This document shows positions 1 through 8,104 of a stretch of 31,443 nucleotides of DNA, piece by piece. This stretch comes from Gemmatimonadota bacterium (GTDB taxonomy: Bacteria; Gemmatimonadota; Gemmatimonadetes; Palauibacterales; Palauibacteraceae). Position 1 is the first letter of the stretch; every line of letters begins with the position of its first letter. Under the pieces are notes generated by a model, which saw only the letters and a program-made list of their open reading frames with translations, was not told the origin of the DNA and ran no database searches. The stretch lies in the NCBI GenBank assembly GCA_016649455.1, contig JAENXO010000001.1, positions 1-31,443 on the forward strand, given 5' to 3'. Made by a program: the position numbers and the translations under genes.

Positions 1-1923
1 CCTGACTTCATCATCGAGCCGTTCGAGCCGGTCACGATCGAGGACAGGTCGCTGACGATCCTCGGACGACGCGTGGAGCTGGGTGAATCGGGGCTCCCGT
101 CCGACATCTTCAGCTACTTCACGCCCGAGCTCACCGGGTTCGCCGAGCAGCCGGAACCCATCCTCGCCCGCCCGCTGGCCCTGGAGGTGACGACCGCCGG
201 AGGACAGGCGGGGGCCGAACAGGCCGAGAGTTTCGAGCACACGCCGTTCGACATCAGGCGAGAGTCCCGCGGCCGGGCCGGGTGGACCGCCGAGGGCAGC
301 TCGGACCGGTTCCGGATGACGGTCGAGGGCGCCCTGGAATATGACGGGATGCTGGACTACCGGATCTACCTGGTGGCCCTGGACGACATCGAGGTGGAGG
401 AGATAGCGCTGCCCATCTCCCTGGTGCCCGGCGCGGCCGAATACATGCTGGGACTGGGGCAGAAGGGCGGGAAGCGGCCGGCGGAGATCGACTGGACCTG
501 GAACGTCGAGAACCACCAGGAAGGAGCCTGGCTGGGCGGAGTCAACAAGGGGCTCCAGTACGTGCTGCGGGATGACAGCTACGTCCGGCCGCTGAACACG
601 AATTTCTACCGGAATCAGCCGCTTCTGATGCCCGCCGCCTGGTTCAACGAGGGACGCGGCGGGATCCGGATCACCGAAGAGCCCGGAGGCGCCGTGACGG
701 CCTTCAACTATTCCGGCCCGAGGACGCTGGCGGCGGGCGACACGCTGAACTTCAACGTCCGCTTCCTCATCACCCCGCTCAAGCCGATCGACACGGCGAC
801 GCACTTCGACACCCGGTTCGTGCACCAGTACGTGCCGGTGGACTCGGTGCGGGCGTGGGGCGGGACGGTGGTAAACATTCACCACGCCAACGAGATCAAT
901 CCCTACATCAATTATCCGTTCTTCAACCTGGAGCAGCAGGCGGCCTACATCGACGAGGCGCACGCCAAGGGCATCAAGGTCAAGCTGTACAACACCATCC
1001 GGGAGTTGACGTACAAGGCCAACGAACTGTTCGCGCTGCGGAGCCTCGGAGACGAGATCCTCAACGACGGCGAGGGCGGCGGGCACTCGTGGATGCAGGA
1101 GCACCTGGAATCCAATTACCACTCGGCGTGGCACGCGTGGCGAGTGGACGACGCCGCGATGCTGAACAAGGGCACGTCCCGCTGGACCAATTACTACATC
1201 GAGGGCCTCGCCTGGCTGGCGGCGAACCAGCAGATCGACGGCCTGTACCTGGACGACATCGCATTCAGTCGCGAGACGGTCAAACGGCTCGTAACCGTCC
1301 TGCACGAGCACCGCGACGAGGTGGTGATCGACCTGCACTCCGCCAACCAGTTCAACGTGCGGGACGGCTTCATCAACAGCGCCATGCTGTACATGGAGCA
1401 CTTCCCGTTCATCTCGCGCCTGTGGTTCGGGGAGTACTTCGAGTACGGCCTGGACCAGGACTACTGGCTCACCGAGGTGTCGGGCCTCCCGTTCGGCCTG
1501 CTGGGAGAGATGCTGCAGGACGGCGGCCACCCCTACCGCGGACTCTTGTACGGGATGACGGCCCGGAAGTACGGCGACGTGGACCCGCGGCCAGTGTGGG
1601 CGATGATGAGCGAGTTCGGGATCGCTGAGAGCCGAATGCTCGGCTACTGGCTCGATGACGCACCGGTCGGGACTGGCGATCCGGGGGTCCTGTCCACTGC
1701 CTACGCCCGGCCCGACGGCGCTCTCATCGTGCTGGCCTCGTGGTCCGAGACTGACGAGGTCGTCGAACTGTCGGTGGACCTGGATGCCCTGGGGCTCGGG
1801 CCGGACATCAGGGCGTGGGCGCCAGAGGTTGAGGGACTGCAGGCCGAAGCAAAAGTGGATCTGTCGGCGGTGCGGGTCCCCGCCGGACAGGGGTTGTTCG
1901 TGGTCGTGGAATTGAGTCAGTGA
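1..1923 (+). CDS. Glycoside hydrolase-like protein (DUF6067/GH-type), 5'-truncated by window edge
   Basis: The frame is open from base 1, so the GTG at 73 is only the first internal start candidate and the gene begins upstream of the window. The visible 640 residues have a beta-rich N-terminal half followed by a probable TIM-barrel. The barrel holds a GTVVNIHHANEINPYINYP stretch, a helix with AYIDEAHAKGIKVKLYNT, and a strand with IDGLYLDDIAF, whose paired Asp lies at a typical catalytic-strand position of alpha-glycosidase-like barrels. It ends in a short beta domain (residues about 555-640). This arrangement matches the large exported DUF6067-type glycoside hydrolase-like proteins, whose substrate is unknown to me. 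The signal peptide, if any, lies outside the window. It is followed convergently by the cation antiporter gene. Family assignment is from remembered motifs, so the enzymatic activity is inferred. Confidence 0.7.
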   Translation, partial: PDFIIEPFEPVTIEDRSLTILGRRVELGESGLPSDIFSYFTPELTGFAEQPEPILARPLALEVTTAGGQAGAEQAESFEHTPFDIRRESRGRAGWTAEGSSDRFRMTVEGALEYDGMLDYRIYLVALDDIEVEEIALPISLVPGAAEYMLGLGQKGGKRPAEIDWTWNVENHQEGAWLGGVNKGLQYVLRDDSYVRPLNTNFYRNQPLLMPAAWFNEGRGGIRITEEPGGAVTAFNYSGPRTLAAGDTLNFNVRFLITPLKPIDTATHFDTRFVHQYVPVDSVRAWGGTVVNIHHANEINPYINYPFFNLEQQAAYIDEAHAKGIKVKLYNTIRELTYKANELFALRSLGDEILNDGEGGGHSWMQEHLESNYHSAWHAWRVDDAAMLNKGTSRWTNYYIEGLAWLAANQQIDGLYLDDIAFSRETVKRLVTVLHEHRDEVVIDLHSANQFNVRDGFINSAMLYMEHFPFISRLWFGEYFEYGLDQDYWLTEVSGLPFGLLGEMLQDGGHPYRGLLYGMTARKYGDVDPRPVWAMMSEFGIAESRMLGYWLDDAPVGTGDPGVLSTAYARPDGALIVLASWSETDEVVELSVDLDALGLGPDIRAWAPEVEGLQAEAKVDLSAVRVPAGQGLFVVVELSQ

Positions 1924-2014
1924 AATCGAGTCAGTGCCTGTTGCCAGGGTGCCTCCTCCGATCGACGGCCACGATCGAGGTCGGCATGCGGCTGCACCTG
2001 GCCTGAGACCCGTT

Positions 2015-3013
2015 TCACAGCCCGAAGTCGAGCGCCCACCTGGCGAGCCCGAACAGCACGAGGGCGAACCCTTCCCACCGCGACACCCGCCAGCCGGTAC
2101 GGGCGAAAACGACCACCAGAATCACCATCGCCGTGAGAGCGAGGAGCGAGGCTCTCGCGCCGGGTCCTACTGCCTGCGGATGCAGAACACCGGCGACACC
2201 GAGGACGCCGAGGAGATTGAACAGGTCGCTCCCGATCACGTTCCCGACACTGATTTCGTATCGGCCGCGCAACACGCCGACCAGGGATGTGGCGAATTCG
2301 GGGACGGATGTGCCCGCCGCGACGACCGTCACCCCGATCACCCAATGACTCACACCGAAGCTCCGTGCTATCGGAATGGCGGTATTCACCAGCAGGTGGG
2401 AACCGACGGCAAGCATCGCGATCCCGAAAGCCAATCCAGCCAGGGCTCTCAGTGTTTTCAGGGCATCGCCGTTGTTCCTCCTGTCACCTCGCACTGCCAG
2501 CGTCAGGCCGGGCTCGAGCCACTGAAGGCGGCCGATGGCGAGCACGACTCCCAGGTAGATGGCCATGCCCGCCAGGAGAATCACTCCATCGATGCGATCG
2601 AGTCTGAAGTCCGATGCGATAAGACCGAGGAGCAGCAGAGTGGCCAGGATCAAGGCCGAGCCATCGCGCCGGATGAGTTCTCGGGTTGTGGGAATCGGCC
2701 GGATGATCGCTATGGTTCCGAGGATGAAACCCAGGTTGAAGATGTTCGATCCGACGATGTTTCCCACCGATATGTCCGGGTGTTTTTCGAAAGCTGCGAC
2801 CAGGGTAACACCGAGTTCGGGCAACGAAGTCGCCGCTGCCACGAGCGTCAGGCCGACGATCAACTCCGAGATCCGCAGTCGCCTCGCGATCCGGGCTGCC
2901 GTCTCCACCAGCTGCTGCGCACCCTTGCCGATGAGCACGATCGCGATCGCTGCAAGGAACCAGTTCGCCCAGAGTGGAAGGTCGTCGAGTCGAAAGCCGC
3001 TGAGGTCGAGCAA
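2015..3013 (-). CDS. Calcium/sodium (CaCA family) antiporter, YrbG-like
   Basis: A 332-residue integral membrane protein with about ten hydrophobic segments and the two inverted alpha-repeats that define Ca2+/cation antiporters. Repeat 1 has ATSLPE (61-66) followed by GNIVGSNIFN (84-93); repeat 2 has GTSVPE (234-239) followed by GNVIGSDLFN (257-266). Glu66 and Glu239 are the expected cation-coordinating residues. The family exchanges Ca2+ for Na+ or H+ across the inner membrane. The start is TTG at 3013, chosen because GGAGAG lies 5 nt upstream. The gene follows the winged-helix regulator on the same strand after 45 nt, so the two are probably co-transcribed and the regulator may control the exchanger. 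Ion specificity cannot be read from sequence. Confidence 0.9.
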   Translation of the reverse strand: MLDLSGFRLDDLPLWANWFLAAIAIVLIGKGAQQLVETAARIARRLRISELIVGLTLVAAATSLPELGVTLVAAFEKHPDISVGNIVGSNIFNLGFILGTIAIIRPIPTTRELIRRDGSALILATLLLLGLIASDFRLDRIDGVILLAGMAIYLGVVLAIGRLQWLEPGLTLAVRGDRRNNGDALKTLRALAGLAFGIAMLAVGSHLLVNTAIPIARSFGVSHWVIGVTVVAAGTSVPEFATSLVGVLRGRYEISVGNVIGSDLFNLLGVLGVAGVLHPQAVGPGARASLLALTAMVILVVVFARTGWRVSRWEGFALVLFGLARWALDFGL

Positions 3014-3058
3014 TGCGACTCTCCAGGAAGAGATGGAGGGAGTACCGGAGCCTGCCAG

Positions 3059-3382
3059 CTAACAGGTCTGGATGGCCGCGAGCAATTCCGACACGTGGCA
3101 GTGCCCCTCAACGGGATGCCTCATCGGCCGACCCGTGTGTATGTGATAGCGATTGCGACGGCCCTGCCGCTCGAGCGACAGATACCCCGCATCCCTCAGG
3201 TCAGCGACGATGCGCTGCACCGCGCGCTCGGTGATCCCCACTTTGGCCGCAAGGTCTCGCATCCGAACCGTCGGATCATTGGCAATGCAGATCAGTACGT
3301 GGCTGTGGTTCGTGAGAAAGGTCCACTGGTCGTTCGTGCGTTTTGGCGTGGCTCCAGTTGTGACCATAGGACCGACTCCCAT
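3059..3382 (-). CDS. Winged helix-turn-helix transcriptional regulator
   Basis: A 107-residue one-domain DNA-binding protein. Residues about 20-80 form a winged helix: TFLTNHSHVLICIA (helix 1), VRMRDLAAKVGITERAVQRIVADLRDAGY (the HTH) and LSLERQGRRNRYHIH (the wing). It belongs to a widespread small family of MarR/ArsR-fold proteins with the pattern PWTFLTNHAHVL...GITERAVQ. No metal-binding cysteine cluster or ligand domain is visible. The start at 3382 is 7 nt downstream of a TACAAT box and has no ribosome-binding site, consistent with a leaderless mRNA; an alternative ATG at 3367 has GGGAG 8 nt upstream. It sits upstream of the cation antiporter and divergent from the eRF1-like gene, and its likely target is the shared promoter region. 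Confidence 0.85.
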   Translation of the reverse strand: MGVGPMVTTGATPKRTNDQWTFLTNHSHVLICIANDPTVRMRDLAAKVGITERAVQRIVADLRDAGYLSLERQGRRNRYHIHTGRPMRHPVEGHCHVSELLAAIQTC

Positions 3383-3389
3383 GTAGGCT

Positions 3390-3431
3390 ATTGTAGTCGC
3401 GCTATCTATTTCGTATAATAAATGTCGTATA
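3390..3431. promoter_or_regulatory. Overlapping divergent promoters with a repeated heptamer
   Basis: On the plus strand TTGTAG (3391-3396) and a perfect TATAAT (3414-3419) are 17 nt apart, a good sigma-70 promoter for the eRF1-like gene with a start near 3426. On the minus strand TACAAT (3395-3390) lies 7 nt before the ATG of the winged-helix gene, with only a poor TTATAC 17 nt upstream. The heptamer TCGTATA occurs at 3411-3417, overlapping the -10, and again at 3425-3431, over the start site, with a 14-nt period. It is a reasonable operator for the winged-helix protein, but this is inference. Confidence 0.65.
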
Positions 3432-3446
3432 TGGCGAGGTCAAGCG

Positions 3447-4676
3447 ATGGCTGGGAGGGGACCGATGGAAATTCAGGAACTCCAGGGTCACATTCGTGAA
3501 CTGGCATCGCTGCCCGAGACCCGGTCTCCGGTCGTCAGCTGCTACTTGCGGGTCGAAGGCGGACGCCTGAGGCACCGCAGGACATTCATGAACCGGGTCG
3601 AGGAGCTCAGGCGGAGCTTTGCAGGAGAGGCTGCGGAGCTGTTCGAGGAAGCTCTAGAGCCGATCGAGCGGTTCCTCTCGGGAGAGTTGCATCGAGGCTC
3701 GAAGGGCGTGGCCGTCTTCTCACGGGCCGGGCGACAGCCTTTCTTCCTGGCCCTCCAGTTCTACGTCCCGCTGCCCACGTGGATAGCGGCTGACACCCTG
3801 CCGAACATCTACCACCTCGTCGAGCTCAAAGACACGTACTGGCGGTTCGTCGTGCTGGTTTGCTCGCAGGACACAGCCCGCATCGTTTCGGTGAACCTGG
3901 GTGCCGTGACGCTCGACTTGCTCCGCGAGAGACCCGAGCTGCGCCAGCGCGTGGGTCGCGAATGGACCAAGGAGCATTTTCGAAAGCACCGCACGACACG
4001 CATCCAGCAGTTTGTCGGCGACTCGGTCAAGGCGCTGTCCGAAGTGATGACAGCCGGAAGCTACGATCACCTGATCCTGGCCGGAGATCCGAAGATGACA
4101 GCGATGGTGAGAAGGGCGCTGCCTTCACACGTGGCCGCGCGACTCTCCGGCGTCATCCGAAAGCCGGGACGAACCGGGGCGCAAGACGTAGTGGCCGAGA
4201 GTATCGCGTCCTTCGTCGAGGCGGAGAACAGGGAATCGCAGGCTACGGCGGAGGAGCTGCAGCGAAAGCTCCGCACCGGGGGGCTCGCTGTCGCTGGAAC
4301 ACGCTCATCATTCTTCGCGCTGAAGCGAGGTCAGGTCGAGACTCTCGTAATGGATGCGGAGTACTCACCGCGTCCGGGATGGGTGTGCCGTGGTTGCCGC
4401 GTCGAGCGGACAGCTGAGCAGTGGCCGAAGAAATGCCCGGCGTGCGGTTCGAACTCGCTGGAAGACCTCAACATCAGGGAGGCCATGCTGCGGCTGGCCG
4501 AACAGCGCGGATGTCAGGTGGAGCTGGTGCGTGACAGCGCAACGCTGAGGCGACTTGGGGGCGTCGGGTGTCTTCTTCGCTTCCGTCCCGGGCGGGGGGG
4601 GAAGACCCGGCAGCAGGACAGGACCCGACCCGAGCGTGGGTGGCGGGGGACAGCTCGCATTCCGGCTCCGGTGTAG
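3447..4676 (+). CDS. Bacterial eRF1/Vms1-like (baeRF family) protein with zinc ribbon
   Basis: A 409-residue protein resembling bacterial homologues of archaeal/eukaryal release factor eRF1. The central part (about 130-250) contains the RNase-H-like eRF1 domain with YWRFVVLVCSQDTARIVSVNLG and SYDHLILAGDPKM. Residues about 270-305 match eRF1 domain 3 (TRSSFFALKRGQVETLVM). A zinc ribbon follows with Cys314, Cys317, Cys330 and Cys333. No GGQ peptide-release motif is present. The start at 3447 has GAGGT 6 nt upstream; an ATG at 3465 with GGGAGGGG before it is an alternative. Family roles are stress-linked and possibly ribosome-associated but poorly established. The last 35 or so residues after LRRLGGVGCLLRF are Arg/Gly-rich and follow a run of eight G (4594-4601), so the C-terminus may be an extension or an indel artefact. 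Confidence 0.75.
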   Translation: MAGRGPMEIQELQGHIRELASLPETRSPVVSCYLRVEGGRLRHRRTFMNRVEELRRSFAGEAAELFEEALEPIERFLSGELHRGSKGVAVFSRAGRQPFFLALQFYVPLPTWIAADTLPNIYHLVELKDTYWRFVVLVCSQDTARIVSVNLGAVTLDLLRERPELRQRVGREWTKEHFRKHRTTRIQQFVGDSVKALSEVMTAGSYDHLILAGDPKMTAMVRRALPSHVAARLSGVIRKPGRTGAQDVVAESIASFVEAENRESQATAEELQRKLRTGGLAVAGTRSSFFALKRGQVETLVMDAEYSPRPGWVCRGCRVERTAEQWPKKCPACGSNSLEDLNIREAMLRLAEQRGCQVELVRDSATLRRLGGVGCLLRFRPGRGGKTRQQDRTRPERGWRGTARIPAPV

Positions 4677-4739
4677 CCGCCGTCGAAGCCCACGAGGTGG
4701 CCGTCCGCCGACACGCGAACACCTTGAACACGGACAGCC

Positions 4740-6416
4740 ATGGATCTCTGGGCAGCGCTGCTGAACATTCTGATTCTGCTCGCCGCGGCCATCGTTCTCG
4801 GTGCGCTGTGCGAACGCTTCAGGCTGAGTCCGCTGCTCGGATACCTCCTGGCCGGCGCATTGCTCGGTCCCAATGCGTTCGACCTGCTGCCGAGCCACGA
4901 GACCGTGACCGCGATTGCCGAGTTGGGCGTCGCGCTCCTGCTGTTCACCATCGGCCTCGAATTTTCGTGGCGACGACTTCGAGCCATCGGTCCAGTGGCC
5001 CTCGGCGGTGGCACCCTTCAGGTGGTGCTCACGGCCGCGATAACGGCGGGAATCTGCCTGGTTGTCGGGCTCCGCCCACGCACCTCGGTCGCCTTCGGGG
5101 CTGTGATCGCCTTGAGCAGCACTGCCGCGGTCCTGCAGCTTCTCGCGACCCGGGCCGAGATCGACACAGTTCACGGGCGTTACGCGGTGGGGATCCTCCT
5201 GTTGCAGGACATCGCAGTCGTGCCGCTCGTGCTGCTGATCGCGGTCCTGAGCAGCGGCGGTTCGATCGCCGAGGTCGGCTGGGGTCTTACCCGAGCAGCG
5301 GGGGCGGCGGCGATCCTCGTCGGCGCCCTCCACCTGCTGCTCAACCATGCACTGCCGGTACTCCTCGGTGCCAGAATCGCCGAGCGGTACGGCGACCTGC
5401 CGATCCTCCTCGCGGTTGTCACGCCACTGGGGGCGGCATGGATGTCGCATCAGTTGGGATTCTCACCCGCACTCGGGGCTTTCGCAGCGGGCTTGCTACT
5501 GGCCGAATCTCCGTTTTCCACCCAGATCCGCTCCGACATTATTCCGTTCCGAACGCTCTTCGTGACCCTGTTCTTCTGTTCCATCGGGCTGCTCAGCAAC
5601 CCGGCGTGGGTTGCCGAGCACTGGCTCCTCCTGGCGGGCGTCGTGGCCGCAATCGTGATCGGGAAGGCGGTGGTGACCACTGGCGTCGTCCGACTCTTCG
5701 GCAGACCGATCGGCCCGTCACTCGCGACCGGAATCGTCCTCGCTCAAGTCGGAGAATTCTCGCTGGTCATCGCCGTGGTCGCCCGACAGGGAGGGTTGAT
5801 CGGGCTCGGAGAGTTCGATTTGATCGTCGCTGCGATGATAGCGACGCTGTTTTTCACACCGTTTCTCGTGGGACTCGCGCCGCAGATGGCTCGGGTCGTC
5901 GGTGGGCGCTTATCGCTCTCCTCGAGCATGGCAGAGGGTCCAAACGGGAGACCTGGTGTGCCGGAGACGTTTCGCGATCACATCGTGATCGTCGGTTTCG
6001 GACCGGCCGGGCAAAGGGTCGCAGAGCTGATGATGGCCGAGCGCGGTCCTGACATACTCGTCGTGGAACTGGCAAATCGCACGGCGGAACTCGCGCAAGG
6101 CTACGGACTTCGGGCCCTCATTGGAGACGCTACGCGTGAAGAGGTCCTCACACGCCTGCATGTCGGGACAGCAGCAGTTGTTGTAATCACGATCCCGGAT
6201 CCATCGACCGCCCGGCGCATCATCCAGCAGGTGCGCGCTCTCGCGCCCGATACCCAGATCATCGTGCGCTCCAGGTATCATATTCACCGCTGGCAACTGG
6301 AGATGGCCGGAGCAGACGCTGTCGTCGATGAGGAACAGGAAGTCGGCATCCAGATCGCCAGGGAGGTGCGCCACCGGCTTGCTGATAGAACTGGCCAGTC
6401 CTCGCGGGCTGACTGA
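4740..6416 (+). CDS. CPA2-type cation:proton antiporter with RCK/TrkA-N domain (Kef-like)
   Basis: A 558-residue membrane protein. Residues about 5-385 carry 12 or so hydrophobic helices of the Na+/H+ exchanger fold, with ELGVALLLFTIGLEFSW, the conserved stretch ALSSTAAVLQLL and LGAFAAGLLLAESPF. Residues about 412-530 are a TrkA-N/RCK nucleotide-binding domain: GFGPAG starting at Gly419, then a Rossmann repeat ending in GADAVVDEEQEVG. This is the KefB/KefC/YbaL arrangement, which moves K+ or Na+ in exchange for protons under nucleotide or redox control. It lies 63 nt after the eRF1-like gene with no obvious promoter between, so the two are probably one transcript. The short C-terminus lacks a TrkA-C domain. 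Ion specificity is undetermined. Confidence 0.9.
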   Translation: MDLWAALLNILILLAAAIVLGALCERFRLSPLLGYLLAGALLGPNAFDLLPSHETVTAIAELGVALLLFTIGLEFSWRRLRAIGPVALGGGTLQVVLTAAITAGICLVVGLRPRTSVAFGAVIALSSTAAVLQLLATRAEIDTVHGRYAVGILLLQDIAVVPLVLLIAVLSSGGSIAEVGWGLTRAAGAAAILVGALHLLLNHALPVLLGARIAERYGDLPILLAVVTPLGAAWMSHQLGFSPALGAFAAGLLLAESPFSTQIRSDIIPFRTLFVTLFFCSIGLLSNPAWVAEHWLLLAGVVAAIVIGKAVVTTGVVRLFGRPIGPSLATGIVLAQVGEFSLVIAVVARQGGLIGLGEFDLIVAAMIATLFFTPFLVGLAPQMARVVGGRLSLSSSMAEGPNGRPGVPETFRDHIVIVGFGPAGQRVAELMMAERGPDILVVELANRTAELAQGYGLRALIGDATREEVLTRLHVGTAAVVVITIPDPSTARRIIQQVRALAPDTQIIVRSRYHIHRWQLEMAGADAVVDEEQEVGIQIAREVRHRLADRTGQSSRAD

Positions 6417-6442
6417 GAGCGGCCCAGACCACTCGCTCCCGG

Positions 6443-8104
6443 CTACACGCAGCTCAAGTGACGGTGGACGTACATCACCGCCATCGACCCCTCACCGACC
6501 GCCGATGCGACTCGCTTGACGGAACCGTGCCTTACGTCCCCGGCGACGAACACTCCCGGCAGGCTTGTCTCGAGCGTGAACGGAAGCCGTTCGAGCAGCT
6601 CGAATTGAGCCGCGGATCCGTTCTCCAGCGCTTCCGGCCCTGAGAGAATGAAGCCGTGGTCATCCCGGGCGACCGTCTCGCCCAGCCAGTCAGTGCGTGG
6701 CTTCGCACCGATGAAGATGAACAGAGCGCACGCGGGGACAGTCTCCGTGCAGTCCCCTCCGTCCAGAGAGAGCACGAGCTCTTCGAGTCGGCTTTCGCCC
6801 CTCGCCTCCAGCACTGCGGACCCGGGCCAGACGCGGATGTTGGCGGTCTCGCCGATCTGGTCGATCAGATACTGTGACATGCTGGCGGCCAGCGATTCTC
6901 CCCGGACGAGCATCGTCACGGTTCCGGCGTAGGCGGAGAAGTACATGGCGGCCTGCCCGGCCGAATTGGCGCCGCCCACGATGTATACGTCTTCCCCGCG
7001 CACCGATTCTCCTTCCGACATCGCTGCGCCGTAGTACACGCCTGCTCCGGTAAGCTCCTGCACACCGGGCGCCTCCAGCTTCCGGTACGCGACTCCCGTG
7101 GCGATCAGCAGGGCCCTTCCCCCGACTTTGGTACCGTCCTCCAGCGTGACGGTCCGTGCCGGTCCGTCAGCAGTGAGCCCAACCACCCGCTGCGCATTCA
7201 GGATCTCCACCCCGAATCGGCTGGCCTGGCTCACAGCCCTTCGAGCCAGGTCGCTGCCGGAAAGGCCGTTGGGGAAGCCGAGGTAGTTCTCGATCCGCGA
7301 GCTCATCCCGGCCTGGCCACCGGGCGCGTGCTCCTCGATCACCAGCGTCTTCAGTCCTTCGGAGGCGCCGTAGACGGACGCGGCGAGGCCGGCCGGTCCC
7401 GCCCCGACGACCACGAGATCGTAGAACGGGTTGTCCGCGCTGGTCCGCAGGCCCACCCGGTCGGCGATCTCCCGATTATCCGGCTTCGTCAAAGTGCTTC
7501 CATCGGCGAAGAACAGCGCCGGCAGGTCTCCCTTCTGCATGCCCGCCGCCTGCAGCAGCACTTCGGCGTCCGGATGCTGCTCCACGTCGAGCCACAGATA
7601 CGGGATGTTGTTTCGGGCCAGGAAATCCTTCGCCCGGTGAGTTGCGGGCGACCAGCGGTTGCCGACGACGCGGATTCCCTCGAATGGCGGACGGTGCCCG
7701 GCCTGCCACTGCTCGAGCAGGTCGGTGAGCACCGGATACAGCTTCTCCTCCGGTGGATCCCAGGGCTTGAGCAGGTAGTAGTCGATGTGCACGTCGTTGA
7801 TCGCCCGGATCGCGGCATCGGTGTCTGCGTAGGCGGTCAGCAGGACCCGCCTCGCGTCCGGGTAGATGTTGACGGCCGTGTCGAGAAACTCCACCCCTGA
7901 CATGCCGGGCATCCTCTGATCGACCAGGAACAGGGCCGAGGGCTCATCGCGCTGCTTGAGCTGGTTGAGCAACTCGAGTGCGGAGGATCCCGAGTCCGCG
8001 CGCACGACCCTGTACTCGGAGCCGTACTGTTGCCTGAGATCGCGCTCCACCGCGCGCAGCACGTTCGCGTCGTCGTCGAGCGTGAGTATGAAGGGTCTGC
8101 TCAT
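6443..8104 (-). CDS. Fused response regulator / thioredoxin-like / thioredoxin-reductase-like flavoprotein
   Basis: A 553-residue three-module protein. Residues 1-135 are a receiver with acidic pocket Asp10-Asp12, phospho-acceptor Asp62 (FLVDQRMPG) and Lys113. Residues about 143-215 are a thioredoxin/glutaredoxin-like domain without a CxxC. Residues 228-553 form a two-dinucleotide-domain oxidoreductase with GAGPAG (234-239) for FAD, VGGANSAGQAA for NAD(P)H, and AGDVRHGSVKR near the end. The CxxC of true thioredoxin reductase is replaced (GVYYGAAMSEGES), as in the known fused-regulator family, so thioredoxin reduction itself is unlikely. The start at 8104 is chosen because its ATGA overlaps the stop of the upstream kinase; the frame is open to 8221 but that extension is Arg-rich and overlaps the kinase. 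It is the probable phosphorylation partner of that kinase. Confidence 0.9.
   Translation of the reverse strand: MSRPFILTLDDDANVLRAVERDLRQQYGSEYRVVRADSGSSALELLNQLKQRDEPSALFLVDQRMPGMSGVEFLDTAVNIYPDARRVLLTAYADTDAAIRAINDVHIDYYLLKPWDPPEEKLYPVLTDLLEQWQAGHRPPFEGIRVVGNRWSPATHRAKDFLARNNIPYLWLDVEQHPDAEVLLQAAGMQKGDLPALFFADGSTLTKPDNREIADRVGLRTSADNPFYDLVVVGAGPAGLAASVYGASEGLKTLVIEEHAPGGQAGMSSRIENYLGFPNGLSGSDLARRAVSQASRFGVEILNAQRVVGLTADGPARTVTLEDGTKVGGRALLIATGVAYRKLEAPGVQELTGAGVYYGAAMSEGESVRGEDVYIVGGANSAGQAAMYFSAYAGTVTMLVRGESLAASMSQYLIDQIGETANIRVWPGSAVLEARGESRLEELVLSLDGGDCTETVPACALFIFIGAKPRTDWLGETVARDDHGFILSGPEALENGSAAQFELLERLPFTLETSLPGVFVAGDVRHGSVKRVASAVGEGSMAVMYVHRHLSCV

Noticed and set aside
1913..1936. 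GAGTCAGTG repeated twice at the end of the first gene (14-nt period) and a CGATCG/CGATCG inverted repeat nearby
   Set aside because: Too short and too common in GC-rich DNA to assign a function.
1934..3418. A 494-codon plus-strand open frame
   Set aside because: It lies antisense over the cation antiporter and winged-helix genes; the product is rich in Arg, Asp, Gln and Glu with no domain, as expected of a high-GC shadow frame.
4568..6052. A 494-codon plus-strand frame overlapping the Kef-type antiporter
   Set aside because: Arg/Gly/Pro-rich composition and no motif; the overlapping antiporter frame has helices and RCK motifs throughout.
6981..7110. Loss of CxxC in the TrxR-like domain as a possible inactivating mutation
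   Set aside because: The fused receiver/TrxR-like family generally lacks this CxxC, so it is normal for the family.
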